A DNA stretch of 32,885 nucleotides from NCBI GenBank assembly GCA_030827315.1, contig JAURER010000029.1:1-32885 (forward strand). The letters are read 5' to 3'. The DNA is from Gemmatimonadota bacterium. GTDB taxonomy: Bacteria > Gemmatimonadota > Gemmatimonadetes > Longimicrobiales > Gaopeijiaceae. The stretch's first letter is position 1. The number at the start of each line of letters is the position of its first letter. The translations under genes were made by a program, and so were the position numbers. Below the pieces are notes generated by a model. The model was given only the letters and a program-made list of their open reading frames with translations. It searched no databases and was not told the origin of the DNA. Positions 14,456 through 23,889 of the stretch are shown in pieces.

Positions 14456-15801
14456 ATGAGAGTCGTCGTGGTTGGCGCCGGCGAGGTGGGCTTCCACCTG
14501 GCCCAGCGCCTGTCGGAAGAAGCCCAGGACGTGATCGTGGTCGAGTCCGACCCCGACCGCGCCGAATTCGCCGCCCAGCAGCTCGACGTGCAGACCATCG
14601 TCGGAAACGGCGCGTCGCTCTCCGTGCTTCGGCAGGCCCAGGTGGAACAAGCCAGCATGCTGCTCGCGGTAACGAGTCGCGACGAGGTCAATCTCGTGGC
14701 CTGTCTCGCCGCGAAACGCCTGGGCGTGGGATACACCGTTGCACGCATCTCGAGCCCGGACTACTACGAAGCGAACTCCGTGCTTTCTCGTGAGCAGATG
14801 GGCATCGACCTCATGGTGAACCCCGAGCGCGAGTGCGCGCAGGAATCGTTCCTGATCCTTCAGAACGCCGCCTTCACGCAGGTGGTCGAATTCGCCGACG
14901 GGAAGGTCCGTCTCGTCGGACTCAAGGTCCGCGAGGGCGCGCCGGTGGCCGGGAGCACCATCCGGGACCTCAGGGAGCGTTTCAAGCAGGGCTACCACTA
15001 CGTCACCGCCGCCATCGTGCGCGACGGCACGACCCGAATCCCGAAACCGGACTCCACCATCGAGGCCGGCGATCTCGTCTATCTGATCTCGCCGTCCGAG
15101 GAGCTTGACGAGGTACCGCCGCTCGCCGGCTACGACCGCTTCGAGCTGCGCCGTGTGATGATCGCGGGGGGCAGCCCCGAAGGTCAGTACATTGCGGAAC
15201 TCCTCGAGGCGCATGGAGTGCAGTGCACCCTGCTCGACCGCGACCGGCGTCGCTGCGTCGAGCTGGCCGAGGCCCTGCCCCGCTCGCTCGTGCTGCACGG
15301 CGACGCGACCGACCTCGAACTCCTGGAGATGGAGGGCGTGAGCGGTGTCGACGGGTTCGTGGCTGCGACCGGCAACGACGAGACGAATCTCCTCTCCAGC
15401 CTTCTGGCGAAGAAGGCCGGCGCTCGGAAGGTCCTGAGCCTGGTCCACAAGTTCGAGTACATGCAGCTCGGCCCCACGGTCGGAGTCGACGCCAGCGTGT
15501 CGCCCCGCATCTCCGCGGTCAACGCGATCCTGCGCCGGATCCGGAGAGGCCAGGTCATGACGGTGGCCTCACTGTCGGAGATCGAGGCCGAAGCCATTGA
15601 GTTCGTGGTGCGGCCCCACTCCCGGATCGCGGGCAAGGCGCTTCGTGACGTGGCCTTCCCCAAGGAAGGCGTGGTCGGCACCATCCTCCGCGGCGACGAG
15701 ATCATCATCCCGCGAGGCACGGACGTGCTGCAGCCCGGAGACGACGTGATCGTCTTCGCCATGCCCGAGGCGATCCCCGAAGTCGAAGCGCTTTTCGACT
15801 G

Positions 15802-15802
<1 letters not shown>
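14456..15802 (+). CDS. trkA: Trk potassium uptake regulator TrkA (NAD-binding peripheral protein)
   Basis: Cytoplasmic ring-forming protein that gates the TrkH channel. It is 448 aa with the standard duplicated layout: RCK-N 1 (VVVGAGEVGFHLAQRLSEE, with the acidic VVESD strand end), RCK-C 1 near residues 140-220 (VGLKVREGAPVAGSTIRDL), RCK-N 2 (IAGGSPEGQYIAELLEAHG), and RCK-C 2 at the end (HSRIAGKALRDVAFP). In the second nucleotide-binding turn, GGSPEG replaces the more usual glycine-rich triplet, so that site may bind its ligand differently. The stop overlaps the trkH ATG by one base, so the two are made together. No good ribosome site before the ATG: the nearest GGAG is 12 bases away, within a small stem. 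Confidence 0.96.
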
Positions 15803-17259
<1,457 letters not shown>

Positions 17260-17263
17260 CATT

Positions 17264-17284
17264 CCGCGGGTCGGACTGCCGCGG
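17264..17284. terminator. Short hairpin between trkH and the convergent pseudouridine synthase gene
   Basis: Two copies of CCGCGG, a self-complementary hexamer, flank a nine-base loop in the 63-base gap between convergent genes. The 6-bp GC stem could slow polymerase on either strand; there is no T tract, so it is a weak call. Confidence 0.3.
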
Positions 17285-17322
17285 TTCCGAGACGGGCGCG
17301 GAAGCTGGCGAAGGCCGGGACG

Positions 17323-18045
17323 CTACCCGACCGCGCTGCGCAACTGACCGATTTCGGCGGCCGTCAGATCTCGCCACGCCGCTCGCTCGAGCCCTCCGAG
17401 CGTAATGGGCCCAAAGCGGATCCGGCGAAGCCGCAGGACCGGGTGTCCGACGGCCGAGAGCATGCGGCGAACCTCGCGCTTGCGCCCTTCGGCAAGCACG
17501 ATCGCGAGCGTGGAGGTGACCGGTCCGACCTCGATCATTTCGACCTTCCGGGCCCGCGCGGGACCGTCGTCGAGCACCACGCCGAGCCGCAGCCGCGTCG
17601 CCGCCTCGGGCCCGAACGTACCCGCCACCTCGACCCGGTACTCCCGCTCCACTTCCCGGCTCGGATGCTGCAGTGCGTTCGCTACGTCGCCCTCGTTCGT
17701 GAGCAGGAGCAGACCCTCGGCGTCGCGGTCCAGGCGCCCGACGTAGCGCAGGGATGCGAGCTCTTCCGGCAGCACGTCGTAGATGGTCCGCCCCCCGTGC
17801 GGGTCGTCCCGCGTGGTCAGGACTCCCGGTGGCTTGTTGAGCAGGATCCACCGGGGGGTGGCCGCGCCGACCTCCTTTCCATCGACAACGACGCGGTGCC
17901 GGCCCGGTACCACCCGCACGCCCAGCTCCCGGACGATCTCTCCGTCCACCGTTACGCGTCCCTCGATCATGAGGCGTTCCGCCTCGCGCCGCGAAGCGAT
18001 GCCGGCCTGCGAGAGGTACTTCTGGAGGCGTACGCCGTCGGACAC
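17323..18045 (-). CDS. rluB: RsuA/RluB-family rRNA pseudouridine synthase
   Basis: Isomerises a uridine in rRNA; the RluB subtype (23S rRNA) is favoured by the protein's length (240 aa) and full S4 domain, though RsuA or RluE/F cannot be excluded by eye. Residues 5-60 are the S4 RNA-binding domain (VRLQKYLSQAGIASRREAER, then GRVTVDGE). The catalytic block is RYVGRLDRDAEGLLLLTNEG with Asp106; KPPGVLTT and KREVRRMLSAVGHPVLRL are other family marks. The start is chosen as GTG 18045 because GAGG lies 9 bases upstream. The in-frame TTG at 18054 would leave no spacing to that site. It begins 11 bases after the scpB stop and closes the M50-scpAB operon, an arrangement common in many bacteria. Confidence 0.94.
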   Translation of the reverse strand: MSDGVRLQKYLSQAGIASRREAERLMIEGRVTVDGEIVRELGVRVVPGRHRVVVDGKEVGAATPRWILLNKPPGVLTTRDDPHGGRTIYDVLPEELASLRYVGRLDRDAEGLLLLTNEGDVANALQHPSREVEREYRVEVAGTFGPEAATRLRLGVVLDDGPARARKVEMIEVGPVTSTLAIVLAEGRKREVRRMLSAVGHPVLRLRRIRFGPITLGGLERAAWRDLTAAEIGQLRSAVG

Positions 18046-18056
18046 GCGTTCCAACC

Positions 18057-18911
18057 TCAGCTCGCGTCCGAGCGCTCCCGCTCGCCGGGAAGGTCGCCGT
18101 CGGCTGCGTCGTCGTCGGCGTCGAAGCCGACGTCCCGGTCGTCCCGATCTTCGGATCCACCGTCGGCCTTCGCGTCATCGCCAACATCATCCCCGTGTTC
18201 GACGTCCGCCGGGGCGTCGTCCAACTCCGCACGGGACGCCCCCGCATCCGCGGCGACCTCCTCGTCCGACGCGGCGGCCGGCGTATCGCCCCCTTCCTCG
18301 CCTGCAGTGACCTCCGAAGCCGGCACGGCGTCGTCGGCACTCTCCTCGGCGCCTTCTACGACCGGCTCCTCGGGGCCGAGCGGAATGCGCTCGCGCAGCA
18401 CGACCGGAAGCTCGTCCGGCCGCGGAAGGTCCTCGAGCGACTTGAAGCCGAAGTGCTCGAGGAAGAACTGGGTGGTGCCGTACAGGAGCGGACGGCCGAG
18501 CCCCTCGGCTCGACCCACCACGTCGATCAGCCGCCGGTCCTGCAGCGACTTGATGACACCGGACGCGCCGACCCCGCGGATGTACTCGACCTCGATGCGT
18601 CCGATCGGCTGGCGGTACGCGATGATGGCGAGGGTCTCGAGCGCCGGGCCCGAGAGCCGCGTCGGGCGCGGCACGTTGTCGAAACGCTCCAGATATGGGG
18701 CAAACTCGGCGCGCGTCAGGATCTGATACCCCTCCGCGACCTCCACCAGCTCGAATGACCGCGCCGCGTCGTCGTACTCCGCGCGGAGGAACTGCAGCGC
18801 CTCCTCGACCAGATCCTCGTCGAGCATCTCGTCCGCCCGCGCGATCTCGTCGGCGGTGAGGGGCGCGTCGGAGGCGAAGAGCACCGCCTCCACGATCTGG
18901 TGCGCGTTCAA
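18057..18911 (-). CDS. scpB: Segregation and condensation protein ScpB, with a long acidic tail
   Basis: Winged-helix subunit of the SMC-ScpAB condensin complex. Residues 1-160 are a normal ScpB: IVEAVLFASDAPLTADEI, then RPTRLSGPALETLAIIAYR, QPIGRIEVEYIRGV and GRPLLYGTTQFFLEHFGF, the last being the conserved end of the second winged helix. After residue ~165 comes about 120 residues dominated by Asp, Glu, Ala and Gly, with no hydrophobic core. ScpB is usually about 180-200 residues without such a tail. The start is TTG 18911, which overlaps the scpA stop (TTGA) and has AAGGAG 7 bases upstream, the best ribosome site in the window. No ATG or GTG near there fits. Confidence 0.93.
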   Translation of the reverse strand: MNAHQIVEAVLFASDAPLTADEIARADEMLDEDLVEEALQFLRAEYDDAARSFELVEVAEGYQILTRAEFAPYLERFDNVPRPTRLSGPALETLAIIAYRQPIGRIEVEYIRGVGASGVIKSLQDRRLIDVVGRAEGLGRPLLYGTTQFFLEHFGFKSLEDLPRPDELPVVLRERIPLGPEEPVVEGAEESADDAVPASEVTAGEEGGDTPAAASDEEVAADAGASRAELDDAPADVEHGDDVGDDAKADGGSEDRDDRDVGFDADDDAADGDLPGERERSDAS

Positions 18912-19741
18912 GCGTCGACTCCTTCGTCGTTCACGTGCGTTTCGACTCCGTCGGTCGCGGTGGCCGCGACGTGTTCGTCCAGGGCTTCGTCTCCGTCGTC
19001 TACCGGCGCATCCTCTCGCCGGTAGATCCAGAGTTCCGAGAATGGCCGGGTCTGTCTGAGGAAGAGCAGCCGGCGCCGCGTGAGCTCGAGGCCGGCGAGG
19101 AAGGTCATCACCCCGTGCGACCGCTCCCGGAATCCGTCGAGGAGCCTGCTGAACTCGATGCGGGTGGAGCGCTTCAGCAGGTCGAGGATGAGGACGGACT
19201 TCTCCTCCATCGTCACCGTGCGGGTCGTGACCCTGTGCTGGCGCTCCTTCGGCACGGGCATCCTGACCTGGAGGGCGGCGGCGTATATCTCGTCCCACAG
19301 GGTCTCGAGCGGCAGTTCGGAGACGTGCTGTCTCGGCCGGGGCGGCACGTACCCCTTGCCACGACGACGCCCGCGCTCCGCTTCGGCTACGCGCAGGCGC
19401 TCCGACACGTCACGGATCTGCTCGTATTCGAGGAGCCGGCGCACGAGCTCGGCACGAGGGTCCTCGTCCTCGTCCTCACCCGGGCGTGGCAGGAGCATCT
19501 GCGCCTTGATGTGGATGAGCGTGGCGGCCATCTCGAGGAACTCGCCCGCGCCGTCCAGATCGGTGACTTCGAGCGCCCGGATGACCTGGAGGAACTGGTC
19601 GGTGATCCGGGCGATGGGAATGTCGAAGACGTCGATGTCCTGCGTGCGAATCAGGTGCAGCAGGAGGTCAAGGGGGCCCTGGAAGCGGTCGATCTCGACC
19701 AGGAAGGTGCTGTCGCGCCCCGGAGCGCGCTCGGCGAGCAT
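18908..19741 (-). CDS. scpA: Segregation and condensation protein ScpA (kleisin)
   Basis: Kleisin subunit that closes the SMC ring and carries ScpB. 277 residues from ATG 19741. Near residue 18 is FQGPLDLLLHLIRTQDIDV, the N-terminal kleisin signature that binds the SMC neck, followed by PIARITDQFLQVIRAL and EFLEMAATLIHIKAQMLLPR. The middle is charged and presumably flexible, and the C-terminal winged helix is present (FSRLLDGFRERSHGVMTFLA then LELTRRRLLFLRQTRPFSEL). The C-terminus extends ~40 residues past the winged helix and is acidic. The start codon overlaps the M50 protease stop by one base (TGATG), and its end overlaps scpB by 4, so the three are coupled. Confidence 0.95.
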   Translation of the reverse strand: MLAERAPGRDSTFLVEIDRFQGPLDLLLHLIRTQDIDVFDIPIARITDQFLQVIRALEVTDLDGAGEFLEMAATLIHIKAQMLLPRPGEDEDEDPRAELVRRLLEYEQIRDVSERLRVAEAERGRRRGKGYVPPRPRQHVSELPLETLWDEIYAAALQVRMPVPKERQHRVTTRTVTMEEKSVLILDLLKRSTRIEFSRLLDGFRERSHGVMTFLAGLELTRRRLLFLRQTRPFSELWIYRREDAPVDDGDEALDEHVAATATDGVETHVNDEGVDA

Positions 19742-20394
19742 CACGTCCACAGGCGCACGAACCGATCGGCGAGTCCCGCAAGGAAGTCCACGGGCCAGAG
19801 GAGGGTGTCCAACGCACCCGGCGCGAAGTACATGAGCGCCATGAGGAGCAGGATGCCATACTGCCCGACCAGGCGGTACGGCAGCTGCAGATCCGTGGGA
19901 AGCAGGTGGGCCAGCACGTGGGAACCGTCGAGCGGAGGGATCGGGATCAGGTTGAAGAAGGCGAGGATCAGGTTGATGTAAAGGCCGTACCACAGAGCCG
20001 AGTACATCCAGTCGACCAGCGGGGCTGGACCAAGGTTCAGGCTCCCGACCTTCCCGACCACGGCCATCAGAAGCGTCGCCAGGAGCGCCAGCCCCAGATT
20101 CGACACGATGCCGGCCAGCGACACCCGGATGTCACCCCCGACGTAGTCCCGATAGTTCGCCGGGTTCACGGGGACCGGCTTCGCCCAACCGAAGAGGAAT
20201 CCGCTGCCACTGGCGTAGAGCAGAGCCGGGACGATGAACGAACCGAACACATCGAGGTGCGGAATCGGGTTCAGCGTGATCCGCCCCAGCCTCTCGGCCG
20301 TGTCGTCTCCCTCCCGCCGGGCCTGCCACGCATGCGCCACCTCGTGGACCACGATGGAAATCAGCAGGACGATGATCGCGACGAAGGCATTCAT
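19741..20394 (-). CDS. Site-2-protease-type membrane metalloprotease (M50 family)
   Basis: A small (217 aa) polytopic protease of the M50B type that often sits beside scpAB. The first membrane segment contains the zinc motif HEVAH (His17, Glu18, His21), the third ligand is in FFNLIPIPPLDGSHVL (Asp156), and NPANYRDYVGG and DIRVSLAGIVSNL are other family features. No PDZ domain is present, so it is the short group of unknown substrate rather than RseP. ATG 20394 has no ribosome site; a TACCTT -10-like box lies 8 bases upstream, so a leaderless message is possible. It is the first gene of the scpAB operon. Confidence 0.93.
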   Translation of the reverse strand: MNAFVAIIVLLISIVVHEVAHAWQARREGDDTAERLGRITLNPIPHLDVFGSFIVPALLYASGSGFLFGWAKPVPVNPANYRDYVGGDIRVSLAGIVSNLGLALLATLLMAVVGKVGSLNLGPAPLVDWMYSALWYGLYINLILAFFNLIPIPPLDGSHVLAHLLPTDLQLPYRLVGQYGILLLMALMYFAPGALDTLLWPVDFLAGLADRFVRLWT

Positions 20395-20402
20395 GGCCGA
20401 TT

Positions 20403-20408
20403 AAGGTA
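20403..20408 (-). promoter_or_regulatory. Possible -10 box for the M50-scpA-scpB operon
   Basis: TACCTT on the minus strand, 8 bases before the ATG at 20394. The -35 position is poor (TAGGGG). The distance suggests a leaderless transcript, as proposed for the tetR and glnS genes here. Confidence 0.35.
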
Positions 20409-20435
20409 CCGGCGCGGCCCGCAGGCCCCTACCCG

Positions 20436-20464
20436 TTGATCCCATCGCCGGTCTCCTCTAGCTT
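20436..20464 (+). promoter_or_regulatory. Promoter of rpsT
   Basis: TTGATC (20436-20441), a 17-base spacer and TAGCTT (20459-20464). Transcription would start near 20471, leaving about 37 bases of leader before the rpsT ATG at 20508. The -10 sequence is identical to the one proposed for glnS. It is divergent from the M50-scpAB operon. Confidence 0.6.
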
Positions 20465-20507
20465 TCCCTGCTTGAAAGTTGTCGAGAAACCGCTTCAGAG
20501 CGTCGCA

Positions 20508-20762
20508 ATGCCGAACATCAAGAGTGCCAAAAAGCGGATGGAACTGAGCGCCGCGGCCCGGCTCAAGAACCGGTCCGAGCGTTCCCGTATCCGTTCCGCC
20601 ATCAAGAACGTGCGCGCCGCGAGCAGCGCCGAGGAAGGAGCAGCCAAGCTCCGCGAGGCCGTGTCGATCCTCGACCGTGCCGCCACGCGCCGGCTCTACC
20701 ATCCGAATCGCGTGGCCCGCATCAAGAGCAGCCTGACCCGTCACGTCGACGCGCTGGCCTGA
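20508..20762 (+). CDS. rpsT: 30S ribosomal protein S20
   Basis: S20 binds 16S rRNA near the 5' domain and h44 in the small subunit. The 84-residue protein begins MPNIKSAKKRMELSAAARLK, the standard S20 opening, and continues with NRSERSRIRSAIKNVRAA and a C-terminal HPNRVARIKSSLTRHV; it is all helix and strongly basic, as expected. ATG 20508 fits the family start; a longer frame to 20436 is not used because it would place residues before that conserved start and would run into the promoter. It stands alone between divergent and convergent neighbours, with a good promoter in front and a strong hairpin after its stop. Confidence 0.97.
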   Translation: MPNIKSAKKRMELSAAARLKNRSERSRIRSAIKNVRAASSAEEGAAKLREAVSILDRAATRRLYHPNRVARIKSSLTRHVDALA

Positions 20763-20804
20763 CCGCGGAGGCGCCGGCGCTCCGGCGGTTCCTTTCGAAG
20801 CACC

Positions 20805-20839
20805 GAGACCCGGGCGGCTCCGCCGAGCCCCCGGGTCTC
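20805..20839. terminator. Strong bidirectional hairpin terminator after rpsT and pyrC
   Basis: GAGACCCGGG (20805-20814) is perfectly complementary to CCCGGGTCTC (20830-20839), a 10-bp stem with a 15-base loop that can itself fold as GGC/GCC. It lies 43 bases after the rpsT stop and 34 bases before the pyrC stop, so it can end both convergent transcripts. The downstream tract is short and not T-rich (TCGCTT). Confidence 0.8.
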
Positions 20840-20872
20840 TCGCTTGGCACCGGTCGCGGGCCGCGCCGACGA

Positions 20873-22156
20873 TCACCCGGACCAGACGATCCGCCCGCCC
20901 ACGATGGTCATCGTCGGGCGCCCGGTGAGCTCCCATCCTCCGAACGGCGTGTTCCGGCTCCTGGAGCGGAACTGCCCCGCGTCCACGACCCACCGCGCCC
21001 CGGGGTCGAACACCGTGACGTCGGCAGGGCCGCCGATCGCCAGCGTACCCCCCGGCAGGCCGAACGCCCGTGCGGGCTGACAGCTCATCCTCTCGATCAT
21101 CGTCGGCAGGTCGATGACGCCTTCTCCCACCACGTGGGTGAGCACGATCCCCAGAGCCGTCTCGAGCCCGACGATCCCGTTGGGCGCGTCGGCGAAGGCG
21201 GCTTCCTTTTCGTCGTAGTGATGCGGCGCGTGGTCCGTGGCGATGGTATCCAGCGTGCCATCGGCGAGGCCGGCGCGCACCGCGTCCACGTCCTCCTGCG
21301 CCCGGAGCGGCGGGTTCATCTTCGCCTCCGTCCGGTACCCGTCGACGGCCTCGTGCGTCAGCACCAGGTGGTGCGGTGATGCCTCGGCCGTCACGTGCAC
21401 GCCGCGGGCCTTGGCCTGCCGGATCGACTCGACACCGAAACGGGTCGACACGTGCTGAAGATGGATGTGCCCGCCGGTCAGCTCGGCGAGCAGGAGATCG
21501 CGCACGATGTGGATGTCCTCGCTCGCATTGGGCTTTCCGCCCAGACCCAGCCGCGACGAGACGATCCCCTCGTTCATGTGCCCACCGTCCGACAGCCCCA
21601 GGTCCTCGGGGTGGTCCGCGACCGGGATCCCGAAGGCCCGCGCATACTCCAGAGCCATGCGCATGAGCCCGGAATTCATGACCGGACTCCCGTCGTCGGT
21701 GATCGCCACCGCACCGGCGTCGACCATCTCGCCCACGAGCGCCAGGCGCTCGCCCGCCCGCCCGGAAGAGATGCACCCGACCGGGTACACGCGAGCGAGT
21801 CCCGCGGCCCGTCCCGCCGCCACCACGAAGCCGACGGCCGCCGGGTCGTCGATGGGCGGGTCGGTGTTGGGCATGGCGCACACGGCCGTGAACCCACCGG
21901 CGACCGCCGATGCAGCCCCGGTCGCGATGGTCTCCTTGTGCTCGCCGCCGGGCTCGCGCAGGTGCACGTGCACGTCGATGAGCCCGGGGCATACGACCTT
22001 GCCCGCGCAATCGACCGTCCGGGCGTCCTCGGGCGCCTCGATCCCGTCGGCGAGTCGGGCCACGCTGCCGTCGACGATCAGGACGTCGTGGACGCGGTCG
22101 AGTGACTGGCTCGGGTCCACCACCCGGCCACCCCTAAGAAGGATCTTCTCGCTCAC
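20873..22156 (-). CDS. pyrC: Dihydroorotase (class I)
   Basis: Zinc amidohydrolase forming dihydroorotate in pyrimidine synthesis. The 427-residue chain has the opening metal motif [13 protein letters not shown] (His63, His65), [23 protein letters not shown] (an Asp where a carboxylated Lys sits in many dihydroorotases), HIHLQHVST, and the catalytic Asp in [15 protein letters not shown]. The final part has [11 protein letters not shown]. The layout resembles the Aquifex-type class I enzyme, which there pairs with aspartate carbamoyltransferase; that is known for Aquifex and is inference here. The start is GTG 22156: it overlaps the pyrB stop (GTGA) and has a near-perfect GGAGGTGA 3 bases before it, so spacing is somewhat tight. 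Confidence 0.96.
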   Translation of the reverse strand: MSEKILLRGGRVVDPSQSLDRVHDVLIVDGSVARLADGIEAPEDARTVDCAGKVVCPGLIDVHVHLREPGGEHKETIATGAASAVAGGFTAVCAMPNTDPPIDDPAAVGFVVAAGRAAGLARVYPVGCISSGRAGERLALVGEMVDAGAVAITDDGSPVMNSGLMRMALEYARAFGIPVADHPEDLGLSDGGHMNEGIVSSRLGLGGKPNASEDIHIVRDLLLAELTGGHIHLQHVSTRFGVESIRQAKARGVHVTAEASPHHLVLTHEAVDGYRTEAKMNPPLRAQEDVDAVRAGLADGTLDTIATDHAPHHYDEKEAAFADAPNGIVGLETALGIVLTHVVGEGVIDLPTMIERMSCQPARAFGLPGGTLAIGGPADVTVFDPGARWVVDAGQFRSRSRNTPFGGWELTGRPTMTIVGGRIVWSG

Positions 22157-23124
22157 GCCTCACCTCCCTCCTTGGCGGCCTCGGCCCGTTCCGGCTGCCC
22201 GCCCGCGAGCAGGTAGAGGACGGCCATTCGAACGGCGACCCCGTTCGTCACCTGGTTCAGGATCACGGAGTGCGGCCCGTCGGCCACATCCGAGTCGATT
22301 TCGACGCCTCGGTTCATCGGGCCCGGGTGCAGCACCAGGATGTCTCTCGGTGCCGCCTCGAGCCGCGCGGTCGACACGCCCCAGATCCGGTTGTATTCGC
22401 GGAGGCTGGGCACGTAGCCGGCCTGCATCCGCTCGAGCTGGAGCCGGAGGACGTTGAGCACGTCCGCCCACTCGATGGCTTCTTCGACGCGGGAGAACAC
22501 GCGGCAGCCGAGTTCTTCGGGTGCCGGCGGCAGGAGCGTGCGCGGTCCGCACACCGCCACCTCGGCGCCCAGGGCCCGGAGGCCGTAAATGTTGGACCGG
22601 GCTACCCGCGAGTGCTTGATGTCACCGACGATGCAGACCCTGAGCCCCTCGATCCTGCCCATCCGGTCGCGGATCGTGAGGAGGTCGAGCAGCCCCTGCG
22701 TCGGGTGCTCATGCCAGCCGTCACCGGCGTTGATGACGTTCGACGGGATCCGCTCGGCCAGGAAGCGCGCGGCACCCGAAGCGCCGTGCCGGATCACGAC
22801 CATGTCGATCCGCATGGCCTCGAGGTTCCGCGCGGTGTCGACGAGCGTCTCACCCTTCGCCACGGACGAACCCGTCGACGAGATGTTGACGGTATCGGCG
22901 CTGAGCCGTTTCTCCGCGAACTCGAAGGAGATGCGCGTCCGGGTCGATGCTTCGAAGAAGAGGTTGACGATCGTCTTGCCGCGCAGCACCGGCACCTTCT
23001 TGATGCGCCGCTCCGAGATCTCCTTGAAGGGCTCGGCGGTGTCCAGGATCATGCGAAGCTGGTCGGCACTGAGCCCCTCGAGGCCCACCAGGTCCTTGCC
23101 CAGAGGCTTGCCGACCTCGCTCAC
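22153..23124 (-). CDS. pyrB: Aspartate carbamoyltransferase catalytic subunit
   Basis: Transfers the carbamoyl group to aspartate. 323 residues. The carbamoyl-phosphate motif FFEASTRTR lies at residues 56-64 (Ser60, Thr61, Arg62, Thr63, Arg64), then [32 protein letters not shown] and the second motif [14 protein letters not shown] (HPTQ), and finally [12 protein letters not shown]. No regulatory chain (pyrI) is seen in the window. GTG 23124 overlaps the pyrR stop (GTGA), with GGAGAG just upstream. Its end overlaps pyrC by 4 bases. Confidence 0.96.
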   Translation of the reverse strand: MSEVGKPLGKDLVGLEGLSADQLRMILDTAEPFKEISERRIKKVPVLRGKTIVNLFFEASTRTRISFEFAEKRLSADTVNISSTGSSVAKGETLVDTARNLEAMRIDMVVIRHGASGAARFLAERIPSNVINAGDGWHEHPTQGLLDLLTIRDRMGRIEGLRVCIVGDIKHSRVARSNIYGLRALGAEVAVCGPRTLLPPAPEELGCRVFSRVEEAIEWADVLNVLRLQLERMQAGYVPSLREYNRIWGVSTARLEAAPRDILVLHPGPMNRGVEIDSDVADGPHSVILNQVTNGVAVRMAVLYLLAGGQPERAEAAKEGGEA

Positions 23125-23681
23125 GAGCTCTCCGCCCCCTTCTCCACCAGATCGACTCCGAGGCGGCCGTCGTGCTCCGGAACGAGCACCTCCACGTGCT
23201 GGCCCTCAGGCACCTGAACCTCGCGTCCCGTGATGTCCGGCTGAATGGGAAGCTCCCTGCCACCGCGGTCGATGAGGACGCAGAGCACGATCCTGCGCGG
23301 CCTGCCCCAGTCGCCGACCTCGTTGAGGGCGGCCTTCGTGGTCCGCCCGGTGTAGGCGACGTCGTCAACGAGCACGACCACCTTGCCGTCGATGCCTGCA
23401 GCCGGGAGGTTCGAACCCCCGACGATGGGCCGCGGGCCGATGACCTCGAGGTCGTCCCGGTACAGGGTGATGTCGATGGAGCCGGTCGGGACCTCGACCC
23501 CCTCCGCCTCGCGGATCTCCCGCCGGACCATGTCGGCGATCTGGACACCCCTGCGATGGATGCCCATGAGAACCAGGCCGTCGGTACCCCCGTTCCGCTC
23601 CACGATCTCTCGCGCCATGCGGGCGACGGCTCGACGCACGTCGGACTCGCTCATCACGTGGTGGCGGGCTCGAGCGGTCAT
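23121..23681 (-). CDS. pyrR: PyrR, pyrimidine operon regulator / uracil phosphoribosyltransferase
   Basis: Dual-role protein: RNA-binding attenuator of pyr operons in many bacteria, and a UPRTase fold enzyme. 186 residues from ATG 23681. The start of the domain reads [20 protein letters not shown], then [30 protein letters not shown] and the PRPP loop [19 protein letters not shown] (about residues 102-119). The frame continues upstream to 23771, but those residues do not match the family. It is the first gene of pyrR-pyrB-pyrC, with a leader of about 120 bases containing two hairpins. ATG 23681 has no clear ribosome site. Confidence 0.95.
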   Translation of the reverse strand: MTARARHHVMSESDVRRAVARMAREIVERNGGTDGLVLMGIHRRGVQIADMVRREIREAEGVEVPTGSIDITLYRDDLEVIGPRPIVGGSNLPAAGIDGKVVVLVDDVAYTGRTTKAALNEVGDWGRPRRIVLCVLIDRGGRELPIQPDITGREVQVPEGQHVEVLVPEHDGRLGVDLVEKGAESS

Positions 23682-23817
23682 GGCGGCGGGTTCGAGGGGC
23701 GCCAGCCGGGCGTCATGTGCTCCGGCTGTTCGGGGCGGCGGTAAGTTCGGCTCTCGCCCCTCCGCGGTCAACGACCGCTCCCGGGTCTGTCACGAATGGC
23801 ACAAAACACCCATTGTA
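23682..23817 (-). promoter_or_regulatory. pyr operon leader: -10 box and two hairpins
   Basis: TACAAT at 23812-23817 is a near-consensus -10 box; the -35 region is poor. The ~120-base leader before pyrR holds a 6-bp hairpin GCGGTC/GACCGC with a 3-base loop (23764-23778) and a 7-bp hairpin CAGCCGG/CCGGCTG with a 12-base loop (23703-23728). No U tract follows either one, and I see no convincing match to the PyrR anti-antiterminator consensus. The other part of the gap (to the antiporter ATG at 23890) holds no gene. Confidence 0.4.
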
Positions 23818-23889
23818 GCCGCGTCGCTTACCCTTCCCCGCACCTGCACGGGTGCCTGCCCGCGCCGGCCACAGCGCTCCTGCCCGCCC

